Assembly (NCBI RefSeq): GCF_049800955.1
Contig: NZ_JBNAGA010000002.1
Coordinates: 868,001 to 932,000, forward strand
Source of the DNA: JAKVBH01 sp049800955
GTDB lineage: Bacteria > Pseudomonadota > Alphaproteobacteria > Rhodobacterales > Rhodobacteraceae
Reading direction: 5' to 3'
Length of the DNA stretch: 64,000 nt
In this document: positions 7,929 through 17,394 of the stretch, piece by piece
How the letters are laid out: each line of letters starts with the position of its first letter
How positions within the stretch are numbered: position 1 is the stretch's first letter
Notes under the pieces: model-generated
What the model was told of the DNA's origin: nothing
Databases searched by the model: none
The model's input: the letters and a program-made list of their open reading frames with translations, nothing else
Program-made: the position numbers and the translations under genes

Positions 7929-9335
7929 ATGCTTGACGATCTGACAACGCTTCTTGGAGCCGGTCATGTCCTGACCGGAAACGATGCCTCGCGATATGGC
8001 AAGGAATGGACCGGTGACTACCCGTCGCATCCGCGGGCGGTCCTCAGGCCCGGGAGCGCGCAGGATGTCGCCGCTATCCTCAAATACGCGAATGCAACTG
8101 GCACACCGGTAGTTCCGGTCTCCGGGAATACAGGACTTACCGGCGGGACCCATGCCGAAGGCGCGTTGATGCTGTCTTTGGAGCGACTCAACAAGATCCG
8201 GGACATCCGGCCCGCCGCGCGCGTCGCCGTGGTCGAGGCGGGTGTTGTTTTGTCGAGCTTGCATGACGCGGCCGCCGAGCATGACCTGATCTTTCCAATG
8301 ACGTTCGGCGCCCGTGGGTCCTGCATGATCGGGGGGATGCTCTCGACCAATGCGGGCGGCTCAAATGTCCTGCGCTATGGGTCCACCCGGGATCTGTGTC
8401 TGGGCTTGGAAGTTGTCACGCCGCAGGGCGAGGTCATGGATTTGATGACCCAGCTTCACAAGAACAACTCCGGCTATGATTTGCGACATTTGATGATCGG
8501 TGCCGAGGGCACCCTGGGCATTATCACGGCGGCGGTCGTTAAGCTGTTCCCAGCGCCCAAGGTGCGCGCAACCGCGTTTGTCGGGATGGGCTCGCTGCGC
8601 GATGCCTTGCAGTTGCTCAACATCCTGCAAGAAGAGAGCGGTGGCGCAGTCGACGCCTTTGAGTTCATGCCCGCGGTTTATAACCGGCGCTATGACGCCG
8701 TGCACCCGGGCGCGGCGCTTCCCTTCGAGCGCGAATATCCGGTGACCATCATGCTGGAGCTTGCAAGCACAGCGCCACGCGATGCGGAGGCAGGGCCCGA
8801 TGGCAGCCCGCATCTGGCGGAACTTTTGCAGCGCGTCTTGATGCAACGTCTGGAAGAAGGCCTGATTTCCGAGGCCGTCGTGGCCCAGAATGAGGCGCAA
8901 AGAACAGCGTTCTGGAAGCGGCGGGAAGCGGCGGGCGAAATCACGTTTGACGGCAATCCGCTGGTCAATACGGATATTGCGCTGCCATTGGATGCAGTCG
9001 CGGATTTCATGGAGGCCATGGAAGCTAGATTGCCTTCGTTCAATGCAGGCGCGAGCAGTTTTTCATGCGCCCATCTCGGCGATGGCAATATCCACTATAC
9101 CGTCAGCCTCAACAGGGATGATCCAGTGCTCAAGGATAGCGTCGTCGAAGCCATTGAAAGTGAAGCCATGGCGCGCGGCGGTTCCTTTTCCGCCGAGCAC
9201 GGCGTTGGATTGTCCAAGCTCTCAACCATGGCGCGCCGCAAGGACCCCGTGGCGTTGGAGATGATGCGCGCGCTCAAGACGACTTTGGATCCAAACAACA
9301 TTCTCAACCCGGGCAAGGTTTTGCCCAGGTCGTAA
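7929..9335 (+). CDS. FAD-binding dehydrogenase, GlcD / D-2-hydroxyglutarate dehydrogenase type
   Basis: 468-residue flavoprotein of the VAO/PCMH superfamily that oxidises a D-2-hydroxyacid such as D-lactate, glycolate or D-2-hydroxyglutarate. The FAD-binding region shows PVVPVSGNTGLTGGTH (about residues 58-75) and ISTNAGG-type MLSTNAGGSNVLRYG. The C-terminal FAD-oxidase domain shows CAHLGDGNIHY, whose His residues coordinate metal or substrate, and FSAEHGVGLSK near residue 425. The protein ends with the family motif DPNNILNPGKV. The ATG at 7929 follows CAGGAG. It lies 31 bases after the DUF4198 gene, possibly on the same mRNA. Exact substrate cannot be told from sequence. Confidence 0.85.
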   Translation: MLDDLTTLLGAGHVLTGNDASRYGKEWTGDYPSHPRAVLRPGSAQDVAAILKYANATGTPVVPVSGNTGLTGGTHAEGALMLSLERLNKIRDIRPAARVAVVEAGVVLSSLHDAAAEHDLIFPMTFGARGSCMIGGMLSTNAGGSNVLRYGSTRDLCLGLEVVTPQGEVMDLMTQLHKNNSGYDLRHLMIGAEGTLGIITAAVVKLFPAPKVRATAFVGMGSLRDALQLLNILQEESGGAVDAFEFMPAVYNRRYDAVHPGAALPFEREYPVTIMLELASTAPRDAEAGPDGSPHLAELLQRVLMQRLEEGLISEAVVAQNEAQRTAFWKRREAAGEITFDGNPLVNTDIALPLDAVADFMEAMEARLPSFNAGASSFSCAHLGDGNIHYTVSLNRDDPVLKDSVVEAIESEAMARGGSFSAEHGVGLSKLSTMARRKDPVALEMMRALKTTLDPNNILNPGKVLPRS

Positions 9336-9352
9336 GCACGGCTGGACCTCAA

Positions 9353-9925
9353 TTAGCGGTTGGCGCCGGGGACCCACAAGACATCGTCTTTGCCATCATT
9401 ATTGGCGATCCGGCCTGCGACGAAGAACCAATCTGACAGGCGGTTGAGGTATTTGACCGCGTCGGGATTGACGGATTCCATCGTGGCCAACTCCACCGCA
9501 AGCCGCTCCGCGCGTCGCGCCACGGTCCGACAGATGTGCAATTGCGCAGCCAAAGGCGATCCGCCTGGCAGGATGAAGCTGCGCAAGGGCTCGAGTTTGG
9601 CATTCATGGCATCGATCTCGTTTTCCAGCCGGGTGACCTGTTCGGCGGCCATGCGCAGGGGCGGGTATTCCTTCTCGGCATCTTTCTCCATGTCGGGGGT
9701 GCACATGTCGGCGCCGAGATCAAAGAGATCATTCTGGATCATGGCAAGTTGAGCATCCATCTCGCCATCGGCATGCAGACGCGCGACGCCAACGGTGCTG
9801 TTGAGTTCATCTGACGTCCCATAGGCGGTCACGCGCATGGAATGCTTGGCCACCCGCGCACCGTTTCCAAGCGCGGTTTCGCCTGCGTCACCGGTCTTTG
9901 TGTAGATCTTGTTCAGAACAACCAT
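9353..9925 (-). CDS. pduO: Cob(I)alamin adenosyltransferase, PduO type
   Basis: 190-residue cytosolic enzyme that transfers the adenosyl group of ATP to cob(I)alamin, making coenzyme B12. The PduO-type ATP site KIYTKTGDAGET is at residues 6-17, followed by GTSDELNSTVGVAR. The RRAERL segment and LNRLSDWFFV near the C-terminus are also typical. Length is normal for the family. The HIG1-type membrane gene ends two bases before its start, so they probably share a transcript. No B12 riboswitch is visible upstream. In Rhodobacteraceae this gene commonly sits beside electron-transfer flavoprotein genes, but those are not present here. Confidence 0.92.
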   Translation of the reverse strand: MVVLNKIYTKTGDAGETALGNGARVAKHSMRVTAYGTSDELNSTVGVARLHADGEMDAQLAMIQNDLFDLGADMCTPDMEKDAEKEYPPLRMAAEQVTRLENEIDAMNAKLEPLRSFILPGGSPLAAQLHICRTVARRAERLAVELATMESVNPDAVKYLNRLSDWFFVAGRIANNDGKDDVLWVPGANR

Positions 9926-9927
9926 GC

Positions 9928-10131
9928 TCAGCCCTCTCCGCGCAGCCAGACAAACAACAGGATCAAGGCCACGGCCACGAATTGTGCAATGATCCGCCAG
10001 CGCATCGCTTTGTTGGCGTATTTCTTGTTGAATTCGCCGCCTTTGGCGAAACTACCGATGCCAAAAAGCAAAATGCCAACAACGGCCAGCATCACAACGG
10101 CTATGACAATAAAGAGTGGGTCGTCGCGCAT
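9928..10131 (-). CDS. HIG1-domain twin-transmembrane protein
   Basis: 67-residue protein with two membrane helices (about residues 6-28 and 46-63) joined by a basic loop. The loop carries NKKYANKAMRWRI, close to the HIG1 consensus NxxMRxRV. HIG1 proteins bind and stabilise respiratory oxidases or supercomplexes, and short twin-TM versions are frequent in alphaproteobacteria. The start MRDDPLF is ATG. It lies directly upstream of pduO with a two-base gap on the same strand. The link to respiration is family knowledge and nothing local tests it, though the petABC operon is about 7 kb away. Confidence 0.8.
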   Translation of the reverse strand: MRDDPLFIVIAVVMLAVVGILLFGIGSFAKGGEFNKKYANKAMRWRIIAQFVAVALILLFVWLRGEG

Positions 10132-10207
10132 ATCTTTCCCTCTGCGTGGTTTTGCTCATGTAGCGGCGGCGCTGGCAAAAGCGAACCCGAATTTCAGCAA
10201 TGCCACA

Positions 10208-11038
10208 TCAGATTTTGCGCAGTAGCCAATCCATGGCCCGCGTCGGGAGAAGCCGTTTGGCTGTACCCATGACATAGGTCGGCGTCGTCACATAGTAGCG
10301 CGGTTTGGGGCGCGCGCTTTCGAGAGCATGGCGCAGTTTTCCCGTGACGGCGGAGGCTGGAAGCTCAAAGGGATCCGGGCCGCTGTCTTTGTAGAGGCGT
10401 TGCAGCAGGCTCTCTTCATATTGGGCCCTGCGTGGCGAGGCTTTCCAATCGATCCAGCGTTCAAAATGCGGGATCGAGTTTTGCCGGATTTTCGCAGTGA
10501 TGGGCCCGGGCTCAATGGTAATGATCTTTATGTTGGTGTCCGCCATCTCGACCCGCAGTGTATCGGTCAGCCCCTCAAGGGCGAACTTCGTGGCATTATA
10601 CGCACCGCGCCACCGCAGCGTGACGAAACCAAGTACAGAGGAGTTCTGGACAATCCGCCCATGATCCTGAGCGCGCATGACGGGGATCACCTGGCGTGTG
10701 AGTTCATGCCAGCCAAAGAAATTGCTTTCGAAAATCTCGCGCAGGGCCTGTGTGGGGAGGTCTTCTACGGCGCCGGGTGTGCCGTGAGCGCCATTGTTGA
10801 ACAGCGCATCAAGGCGCCCCCCAGTTTCGTTCAGGACTTCTCCAAGGCCCGCTTCGATGCTGGCGGGGTCTTCATAGTCAATTCTGGGCGCGTCAAAGCC
10901 TTCGCTGCGCAAGCGGGCGCAATCCGTTTCCTTGCGGCAGGAGGCAAAGATGCGCCAGCCCGCAGCGCGCATGCCATGGGCCGCGTCATATCCAATGCCC
11001 GAAGAGCATCCCGTGATCAGAAGTGTCTTTTGCGTCAT
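10208..11038 (-). CDS. Short-chain dehydrogenase/reductase
   Basis: 276-residue classical SDR with a Rossmann nucleotide site TGCSSGIGYDAAHGM at residues 9-23. The NNGAHGTPG segment (NNAG equivalent) is near 82 and the catalytic YNATK near 150. A C-terminal extension ends in a basic stretch (MGTAKRLLPTRAMDWLLRKI), suggesting peripheral membrane contact. Proteins of this length and tail are usually annotated as generic SDR oxidoreductases. The substrate is unknown. The gene is followed by the HIG1/pduO pair in the same direction, with about 76 bases between. Confidence 0.85.
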   Translation of the reverse strand: MTQKTLLITGCSSGIGYDAAHGMRAAGWRIFASCRKETDCARLRSEGFDAPRIDYEDPASIEAGLGEVLNETGGRLDALFNNGAHGTPGAVEDLPTQALREIFESNFFGWHELTRQVIPVMRAQDHGRIVQNSSVLGFVTLRWRGAYNATKFALEGLTDTLRVEMADTNIKIITIEPGPITAKIRQNSIPHFERWIDWKASPRRAQYEESLLQRLYKDSGPDPFELPASAVTGKLRHALESARPKPRYYVTTPTYVMGTAKRLLPTRAMDWLLRKI

Positions 11039-11075
11039 GGCCGCGCAGCTAGCCCGTCATGCAGGTGCAGACAAG

Positions 11076-11669
11076 CTATTGAGTGGCGGCCGTGACCAGC
11101 CAATCCGCCATATATCCCTCGACGCCCGTTTCCAGCGTGCGGATGTTCAGCCACCCATCGCCCTCATCGGACAGGACCTCAACCTCTGTCCCCTTCAGAA
11201 GTTTTTCGACGACGGAAAAGCTCGTTCCGGGGCCTGAACGCATATTGACCCGGTTTCCGGTGATCTGGCGCAGGTCCTTTGGTGCCTGCACCGGCAGCAC
11301 GACGCTTTCACGCGACGCCGCCACGCGCTCTGCAAACGTTGCGGGGGCCGGACGGACATCCGTCTCTGTCACAACAGACGCTTTGACAGGCTCAACGAGC
11401 GCTTCGGTCGTGTCTGCGACGCTGTCAGGCTGGAACGCAATCGGCACGATCTTGGCCGTCGCCGGCTTTGCGGCTGTGACGATTTCCTCTGGCGTGACTT
11501 GGGCAGAGGAGGCGTCAGCGACCGTGTCCAAGGGAGAGGCGGACACACGGGCCACAACAGGTGCGAAAACGGTGTCAGCGCGCTCTGCGGGTTCATAATC
11601 CGCGCCGCCCGAGAGTTCATAGAATGACCAGCCCAGGAAGATGAAAGACAAAATGACAAAGCGCGACAC
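11076..11669 (-). CDS. Membrane-anchored protein with C-terminal bacterial SH3 domain
   Basis: 197-residue protein. One N-terminal membrane helix (FVILSFIFLGWSFYELSGG) is followed by an Ala/Val/Thr-rich, probably disordered linker of about 100 residues. It ends in a C-terminal SH3b domain with the hallmark VNMRSGPGTSFSVVEKL and WLNIRT. Such domains bind peptidoglycan or other periplasmic partners. I chose the GTG at 11669 because AGGGA lies upstream at good spacing and the hydrophobic segment follows at once. Earlier ATGs at 11759, 11723 and 11708 would add a poorly conserved leader. It is divergent from parC, with the shared promoter region in 11,670-11,832. Confidence 0.72.
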   Translation of the reverse strand: MSRFVILSFIFLGWSFYELSGGADYEPAERADTVFAPVVARVSASPLDTVADASSAQVTPEEIVTAAKPATAKIVPIAFQPDSVADTTEALVEPVKASVVTETDVRPAPATFAERVAASRESVVLPVQAPKDLRQITGNRVNMRSGPGTSFSVVEKLLKGTEVEVLSDEGDGWLNIRTLETGVEGYMADWLVTAATQ

Positions 11670-11832
11670 GACGCATCTCCCTGAGACAAACACCAATATG
11701 AACCGCATGTTGTTGGCAGCCATGCGTTGTACGTTAACGAATAACCGATTCGTCCCCACATCGCATGTTTTTTTGGCCTCAGAATTCCCCCTGTTGCTTT
11801 ACCGTTCCAAACGAGCGCGATAGACGAGTCCC

Positions 11833-14130
11833 ATGAGCGACACGTCCGATAATACATCCATGAGCCTCTCTGAGCCGTTGCGCCGTGCGCTGGGCGAGCG
11901 GTATCTGACCTATGCCCTCTCGACCATCATGCATCGCGCCCTTCCGGACGCCCGTGATGGCCTCAAGCCCGTGCACCGTCGCATTCTCTATGCCATGCAC
12001 AGGCTTCGTTTGGCGTCTGGCGGCAAATTCCTGAAGTCTGCCAAGATCTCCGGCGATACCATGGGCGATTTCCACCCCCATGGCGACGCGGCGATCTATG
12101 ACGCCATGGCGCGCCTCGCGCAGGACTTCAACGTCCGCTACCCGCTCGTGGATGGGCAGGGGAATTTCGGCAATATCGATGGCGATAATCCGGCGGCGTC
12201 CCGATATACCGAGGCGCGGATGACCTTTGTCGCTGAAGCGCTTTTGAATGGCCTTGATGAAAACGCGGTTGATTTTCGGGACAATTACGACGGGCGGCTG
12301 ACAGAACCTGCGGTCTTGCCTGCCGAGTTTCCAAACCTGCTTGCCAATGGAGCGTCGGGGATTGCCGTTGGCATGGCCACGAATATCCCGCCGCATAATA
12401 TCGCCGAATTGGTAGAGGCCTGTCTGCATCTCATCCGAACACCGGATGCGCGCGATGATACGTTGCTCAACTACGTGCCGGGCCCTGATTTTCCCACTGG
12501 CGGTGTGATCGTCGAGCCGAAGGATAACATCGCGGAGGCTTATCGGACCGGGCGCGGCTCGTTCCGGCTGCGTTGCAAGTGGGAGGTTGAAGATCTGGGA
12601 CGCGGTCAATGGCAGATTGTCGTGACCGAGATCCCCTATCAGGTGCAGAAATCCAAGCTGATCGAGAAGATTGCCGAGCTGATCCAGACCAAGAAGATCC
12701 CCATTCTGGCGGATATTCGTGATGAGAGCGCCGATGACATCCGGATGGTGTTGGAGCCGCGTTCTAAAAACGTCGATCCTGAGGTCTTGATGGGCATGAT
12801 GTACCGCAATTCTGATCTGGAAGTGCGGTTTTCGCTCAACATGAACGTCCTGATCGACGGGGTCACGCCCAAGGTCTGCTCGATGAAGGAAGTGCTGCGC
12901 GCCTTCCTCGATTTCCGCCGCGAGGTCTTGCAGCGTCGATCTCTGCACCGGATGGAGAAAATCGATCATCGTCTGGAAGTCCTTGAGGGGCTGATCGTGG
13001 CCTTCCTCAATCTGGACCGTGTGATTGATATCATCCGCTATGATGACGAGCCCAAGGCCGCCTTGATGCGGGAAGATTGGGGCCGTGAGTTTGTTCGGGC
13101 GACAGATGAGAGCGACTATGTTTCGCCGCCCGCCAGCGGCGGAGACGGGCTGACGGAAGTGCAGGCCGAAGCCATTCTCAACATGCGGCTGCGCTCGTTG
13201 CGGCGCCTCGAAGAGATGGAGCTTGTGCGTGAGCAGGAAGCGCTCATGGAGGAGCGTGCTGGCCTCGAAGACCTTTTGGAAAACGAGAGCCTTCAATGGG
13301 CGGCCATTTCCGATCAGTTGAAAGAAGCCAAGAAGCTCTTTGGCAAGGATTACGTGGCCGGTGCCCGGCGCACGGTCTTTGCAGATGCGGGCGATTTCGA
13401 GGAGGTCCCCATCGAGGCCATGATCGATCGTGAGCCAATCACGGTCGTCTGTTCTCAGATGGGTTGGATCCGCGCTATGACGGGCCATATCGCGCTGGAT
13501 CGCGAGCTGAAGTTCAAGGATGGAGATGGGCCGCGTTTCATCTTCCATGCCGAAACGACAGACAGGCTTCTGCTGTTCGGCTCGAATGGTCGGTTTTACA
13601 CCATATCAGCGGCCAACCTGCCCGGTGGGCGCGGCATGGGCGAGCCAGTGCGGCTGATGGTTGATTTGCCCAATGAAGCAGAGATCATCGGGCTCTTTAT
13701 CCACGTGGCTGACCGCAAACTGCTGGTCGCATCTACTGCTGGCGATGGCTTTGTGGTGCCTGAGGGAGAGGTCGTGGCGCAGACGCGGGCAGGCAAACAG
13801 GTCCTGAATGTGCGCGGTGAAACGCGCGCGGCGCTGTGCAAACCCGTTCAGGGCGATCATGTGGCTGTGGTTGGTGAAAACCGCAAAGTACTGGTCTTCC
13901 CGCTAGAGGAATTGCCCGAAATGGGGCGCGGCAAGGGCGTGCGCCTGCAAAAGTACAAGGACGGCGGTTTGAGCGATGCCACGACCTTTACGCGTGTGGA
14001 AGGTCTGTCCTGGCAGGACCCGGCCGGGCGCACGCGAACAGAAGCTGACCTGACCGAATGGACCGCCAAACGCGCCAGCGCCGGCCGAATGGCGCCGCGC
14101 GGCTTCCCGAGAGATAACAAGTTCACCTGA
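11833..14130 (+). CDS. parC: DNA topoisomerase IV subunit A
   Basis: 765-residue type IIA topoisomerase subunit that decatenates daughter chromosomes together with ParE. The winged-helix/CAP region reads LKPVHRRILYAM (about 45-56) and GDFHPHGDAAIYD (78-90). The catalytic tyrosine is Tyr125 in AASRYTEARM. The C-terminal half has the GyrA/ParC beta-pinwheel repeats (for example GKGVRLQKYKDGG). It lacks a GyrA-box, which supports ParC over GyrA. At the quinolone-determining position equivalent to E. coli Ser80 this protein has Ala86, with Asp90 in place of Glu84. The ATG is 11 bases downstream of the sequence TAGACGAG. Length is normal. Confidence 0.95.
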   Translation: MSDTSDNTSMSLSEPLRRALGERYLTYALSTIMHRALPDARDGLKPVHRRILYAMHRLRLASGGKFLKSAKISGDTMGDFHPHGDAAIYDAMARLAQDFNVRYPLVDGQGNFGNIDGDNPAASRYTEARMTFVAEALLNGLDENAVDFRDNYDGRLTEPAVLPAEFPNLLANGASGIAVGMATNIPPHNIAELVEACLHLIRTPDARDDTLLNYVPGPDFPTGGVIVEPKDNIAEAYRTGRGSFRLRCKWEVEDLGRGQWQIVVTEIPYQVQKSKLIEKIAELIQTKKIPILADIRDESADDIRMVLEPRSKNVDPEVLMGMMYRNSDLEVRFSLNMNVLIDGVTPKVCSMKEVLRAFLDFRREVLQRRSLHRMEKIDHRLEVLEGLIVAFLNLDRVIDIIRYDDEPKAALMREDWGREFVRATDESDYVSPPASGGDGLTEVQAEAILNMRLRSLRRLEEMELVREQEALMEERAGLEDLLENESLQWAAISDQLKEAKKLFGKDYVAGARRTVFADAGDFEEVPIEAMIDREPITVVCSQMGWIRAMTGHIALDRELKFKDGDGPRFIFHAETTDRLLLFGSNGRFYTISAANLPGGRGMGEPVRLMVDLPNEAEIIGLFIHVADRKLLVASTAGDGFVVPEGEVVAQTRAGKQVLNVRGETRAALCKPVQGDHVAVVGENRKVLVFPLEELPEMGRGKGVRLQKYKDGGLSDATTFTRVEGLSWQDPAGRTRTEADLTEWTAKRASAGRMAPRGFPRDNKFT

Positions 14131-14152
14131 GACCAGTTGCGAGGATTTTACG

Positions 14153-15388
14153 ATGTCCCAAATGATTGAACGCGCTCTGGGCGCGGCCCGAGGTGAAACA
14201 CCTCCGAGCAAAGCGGAGGGACGCTACCATGGCGACGGCGCCTCGATGTTCAGGCTCGCGCTGAAGACGGGAGCGCTTACGCTCATCACATTAGGCATCT
14301 ATCGGTTTTGGGCAAAAACGCGCATCCGCAAATACATCTGGTCGAGCACCGAGCTCGATGGTGCGCGATTTGAATACACCGGGACCGGGCTTGAGAAGTT
14401 TCTGGGCTTTCTGATCGCGATTGTGATCCTCGCCGTGTATCTCGGGGTCATTCAGATGCTTCTGTTTTTCTTCGGACTGACCGTTTTCGTCGAACCTCAG
14501 AACAATCAACAGGCCATTGCACAGGTTACGGCAATCAATCTGTCCTTCCTTGCCGTTGTGCCGCTGCTTTATTTTGCGGTCTATCGCGCCCGGCGCTACA
14601 AGTTGGCCCGCACGCGCTGGCGCAGTATTCGCTTTGGCATGGAAAAAGGCGCCTGGGGCTACGCCTTTCGCGCCTTGGGCTATGGGTTGCTGACTGCCTT
14701 GACGCTTGGCGCGCTCTTGCCGCTTTCGACCTTCCGGCTTGAGACCTACATGACCGAGCGCAGTTGGTTCGGTGATGCGAGGTTTGAGCAACAAGGCCGC
14801 TGGCAAGAGCTCTATCCCGCGATGAAACACCTCTTCATTGGCGCGGCGGTGCTGGTGCTCAGCATCATCATGATGTCGACCGAGGCCTTTGGGCTGGGCA
14901 TTGCTCTGGGCGTGGTTGCCTATATCTGGCTGATCATTGGCGGGGTCTACTACACAGTGCATTCCTTCCGTTACCTGACGGATCACAAGGTGCTGAATGG
15001 TGAGATCACCTTTTCCGCCGTGCCGCGTACGGGAACCGTGATTGGCACCTATGTGATTGGCGCGATTGCGATATCGGTGCTGACGTCCATCTTTTTCGGG
15101 ATACTGGCTGCCGTTATGGGTCTAGGGGCCGTTTTCGCCGGCCAACAACCTTCGTTGGAGGTTGGTGTCGCCGGTGTTGTGTTCGGCGCATTGGGTTATT
15201 TTGCGATTTTCGTTGCTGCGGGGGCAGGCTGGCTCGCGCTCGTCGTGCAGCCCATTATTGGCCATTATGTGAATACCCTGACCGTCCATAACCCCGACGC
15301 CTTCGGCGAGATCGCCCAGCGTGTGTCGGACAAGGGCGCGGACGCAGAAGGCTTTGCGGATGCGCTCGATATCGGGGGTGCGATTTAG
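14153..15388 (+). CDS. DUF898 (YjgN-like) multi-spanning membrane protein
   Basis: 411-residue inner-membrane protein of the DUF898/YjgN family, of unknown function. A soluble start is followed by the family segment ALTLITLGIYRFWAKTRIRKYIW (about residues 40-63), in which a repeated FWAKTRxRxYxW-like pattern is diagnostic. Around eight hydrophobic helices follow, with a second related repeat in RSFWFGDARFE-like sequence. It starts 22 bases after parC. Its stop lies five bases before the start of the M48 protease gene, so the pair looks like one operon. Such DUF898-protease pairs suggest a membrane quality-control role, which is inference. Confidence 0.8.
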   Translation: MSQMIERALGAARGETPPSKAEGRYHGDGASMFRLALKTGALTLITLGIYRFWAKTRIRKYIWSSTELDGARFEYTGTGLEKFLGFLIAIVILAVYLGVIQMLLFFFGLTVFVEPQNNQQAIAQVTAINLSFLAVVPLLYFAVYRARRYKLARTRWRSIRFGMEKGAWGYAFRALGYGLLTALTLGALLPLSTFRLETYMTERSWFGDARFEQQGRWQELYPAMKHLFIGAAVLVLSIIMMSTEAFGLGIALGVVAYIWLIIGGVYYTVHSFRYLTDHKVLNGEITFSAVPRTGTVIGTYVIGAIAISVLTSIFFGILAAVMGLGAVFAGQQPSLEVGVAGVVFGALGYFAIFVAAGAGWLALVVQPIIGHYVNTLTVHNPDAFGEIAQRVSDKGADAEGFADALDIGGAI

Positions 15389-15392
15389 GGCG

Positions 15393-16526
15393 ATGCAAGG
15401 TCGTGGCGTCTTCTTCGACGGGAAGTCGGCGGCGCGCCACGAGGTGCGCGTTGCGCTGAGTGAGGATCGGATGGCTCTGGTCATTGCGGCGCAGAGCTTG
15501 CCTGCGGACGCGATCTGGGCGCTCAGTGATTTGCGCGCGACCCATGATCATGCTGCTTCCGAACAGATCATTCTCACGCGTCATCAAGACACGGATGATG
15601 AAGCGCCGCGCGATCCGGCCCGTCTGTTGCTGGATGATCCCGAGATGGTGGCGTGGCTTGAGAAAACCCGGCCCAATCTGTACCGCCGCGACGTGCCCAA
15701 AGGCACCGGCAAACGGTTGGTGCGCAACGCGCTCCTTTCGGTCAGTGCCGTGCTTGTCATGCTGTTTGTGTTGCTGCCCGCCATGGCCAATACCCTGGCG
15801 GGTTTGATCCCGCTCGAGCGTGAGATCGCGTTTGGCAAATCGGTTACGGGCCAGATGGAACGGTTTCTCGGGGGCTCGGAATTGGGGGATTTGCGATGTG
15901 AGGGAGCCGAAGGGCGCGCCGCCCTCGACAGCATGCTCGAGCGCCTGACGCAGGGAAAAGAGTTCGACTATGACGTCGAGGTCATGGTCTTTGACCATGC
16001 GATGGTCAACGCGTTCGCCGCGCCCGGTGGTCAGGTTGTCTTGATGCGTGGATTGCTCGAAGAGGCTCCGGGGCCGGATGCGGTTGCCGCGGTCTTGGCG
16101 CATGAAATCGGGCATGTCATGAACCGCGACCCAACCCGCGCCGCGCTTCGCAGTGTGGGTTCAGCGGGTTTGCTTTCGCTTCTGCTGGGCGACGTATCCG
16201 GCGGAGCGGTCCTGGTGGCGATGGGGGAGCATCTGATGAATACCTCGTACTCGCGAGAGGCGGAGACCGGCGCGGATACTTTTGCGCTGACCATGTTGAA
16301 CGAGGCGGGCATCAGCAGCGAGGGTCTGGGAGCCTTTTTTGCCCAGATCGCGCATGACCATGAGAGTTTTCGAGTGCCTGAATATCTCATGTCTCATCCT
16401 GAGCCGGGCGGGCGAGCGGAGCGGGCTCGCCAAAACGCGGCGATGCAGGACGGCACGACACCTGCGCTCGTTGAGCCGCTCTGGACCGACCTGAAGACCA
16501 TCTGTGCCAATCGCGAAGCGCTCTGA
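15393..16526 (+). CDS. M48-family membrane metalloprotease
   Basis: 377-residue zinc protease. An N-terminal soluble region of about 110 residues precedes a membrane helix (about 115-138, LLSVSAVLVMLFVLLPAMANT). The M48 catalytic domain then carries LAHEIGHV, the HExxH motif, near residue 240. The third-ligand glutamate is in SREAETGADTFAL, and a late SHPEPGGRAERA motif is typical of the family. The ATG at 15393 follows the DUF898 stop by four bases, and the longer open frame would overlap that gene heavily. Proposed role is periplasmic or membrane protein turnover. Confidence 0.83.
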   Translation: MQGRGVFFDGKSAARHEVRVALSEDRMALVIAAQSLPADAIWALSDLRATHDHAASEQIILTRHQDTDDEAPRDPARLLLDDPEMVAWLEKTRPNLYRRDVPKGTGKRLVRNALLSVSAVLVMLFVLLPAMANTLAGLIPLEREIAFGKSVTGQMERFLGGSELGDLRCEGAEGRAALDSMLERLTQGKEFDYDVEVMVFDHAMVNAFAAPGGQVVLMRGLLEEAPGPDAVAAVLAHEIGHVMNRDPTRAALRSVGSAGLLSLLLGDVSGGAVLVAMGEHLMNTSYSREAETGADTFALTMLNEAGISSEGLGAFFAQIAHDHESFRVPEYLMSHPEPGGRAERARQNAAMQDGTTPALVEPLWTDLKTICANREAL

Positions 16527-16601
16527 CGCCGCAATCTGGCTGCGCTTGCAGGGATGAAGGCCGACCCTAAACTGGCCGAAAACTCAGCGGGGAGCACCCA
16601 G

Positions 16602-17210
16602 ATGATTCTCTATTCCAGCACGACATCGCCCTATGTGCGAAAAATTCTCGTCCTTTTGCACGAAACCGATCAACTGGATGCCGTCCAGCAAGTCACTTCA
16701 AGCACAGCGCCCAACAATCCCACGGCGGGGCTGCAGGCAAAGAACCCCTTGATGAAGATCCCTGCTCTTGAACGCCCCGAGGGTGCAACGCTCTACGATA
16801 GCCGTGTCATTTGCCAATTTCTGGATGCACGAGGCGGCGGTCGGCTCTATCCCGAAGGTCCCCGGCGCTGGGAGACGCTCACACTGGAGGCCACGGCAGA
16901 TGGGATGCTCGATGCCGCGCTGCTGATGACCTATGAAAGTCGGCTGCGGCCCGAGGACAAACGCTGGGAGACGTGGGTTGAGGCGCAATGGTCAAAAATC
17001 GAGGCCAGTTGTGATGCCTTGAACACGCGCTGGATCAGTCATTTGTCTGGCCCAATGGACATGGGCCAAATCGCGGTGGGCTGCGCACTGGGCTACGTTG
17101 ATTTTCGTCACGGCGCGCGCAATTGGCGGGCCGGGCGTGATGCTCTGGCCCGGTGGTACGACGGCTTTGCTGCGCGCGCGTCCATGCAGGCGACTGTACC
17201 TGCTGACTGA
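16602..17210 (+). CDS. Glutathione S-transferase family protein
   Basis: 202-residue GST-fold protein. The N-terminal thioredoxin-like domain reads MILYSSTTSPYVRKILVLLH, with Ser-Pro-Tyr near the glutathione site. The later KIPALE and DSRVICQFLD segments give the conserved cis-Pro and the gamma-glutamyl-binding Ser. An all-helical C-terminal domain follows. The ATG at 16602 follows GGGGAG. The sequence resembles the small bacterial GST group often called GstA-like or N-terminal-domain GST. The physiological substrate is not evident, and no neighbouring pathway gene indicates one. Confidence 0.82.
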   Translation: MILYSSTTSPYVRKILVLLHETDQLDAVQQVTSSTAPNNPTAGLQAKNPLMKIPALERPEGATLYDSRVICQFLDARGGGRLYPEGPRRWETLTLEATADGMLDAALLMTYESRLRPEDKRWETWVEAQWSKIEASCDALNTRWISHLSGPMDMGQIAVGCALGYVDFRHGARNWRAGRDALARWYDGFAARASMQATVPAD

Positions 17211-17394
17211 CACCGAAAGGGCAATTGTGCGACATTCTGGCGCAATTTGCACTGCGCGCTTTTGCGCGGTGGAAAGTTGGAGACCCGGGCGCTAGTTAGC
17301 AGCGCGGAATATAGTGCACGTTCAGTGCGCCTTTACTCTTGTGGCCTAGGTGGAGGTCGCAAGTCATGGTTAGACAACAAATGGAGAGACGCTC

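Noticed and set aside
11779..13548. Long open frame antisense to parC (589 codons)
   Set aside because: It mirrors a high-GC gene with clear ParC signatures and has no family motif or ribosome site. Such shadows are expected in this composition.
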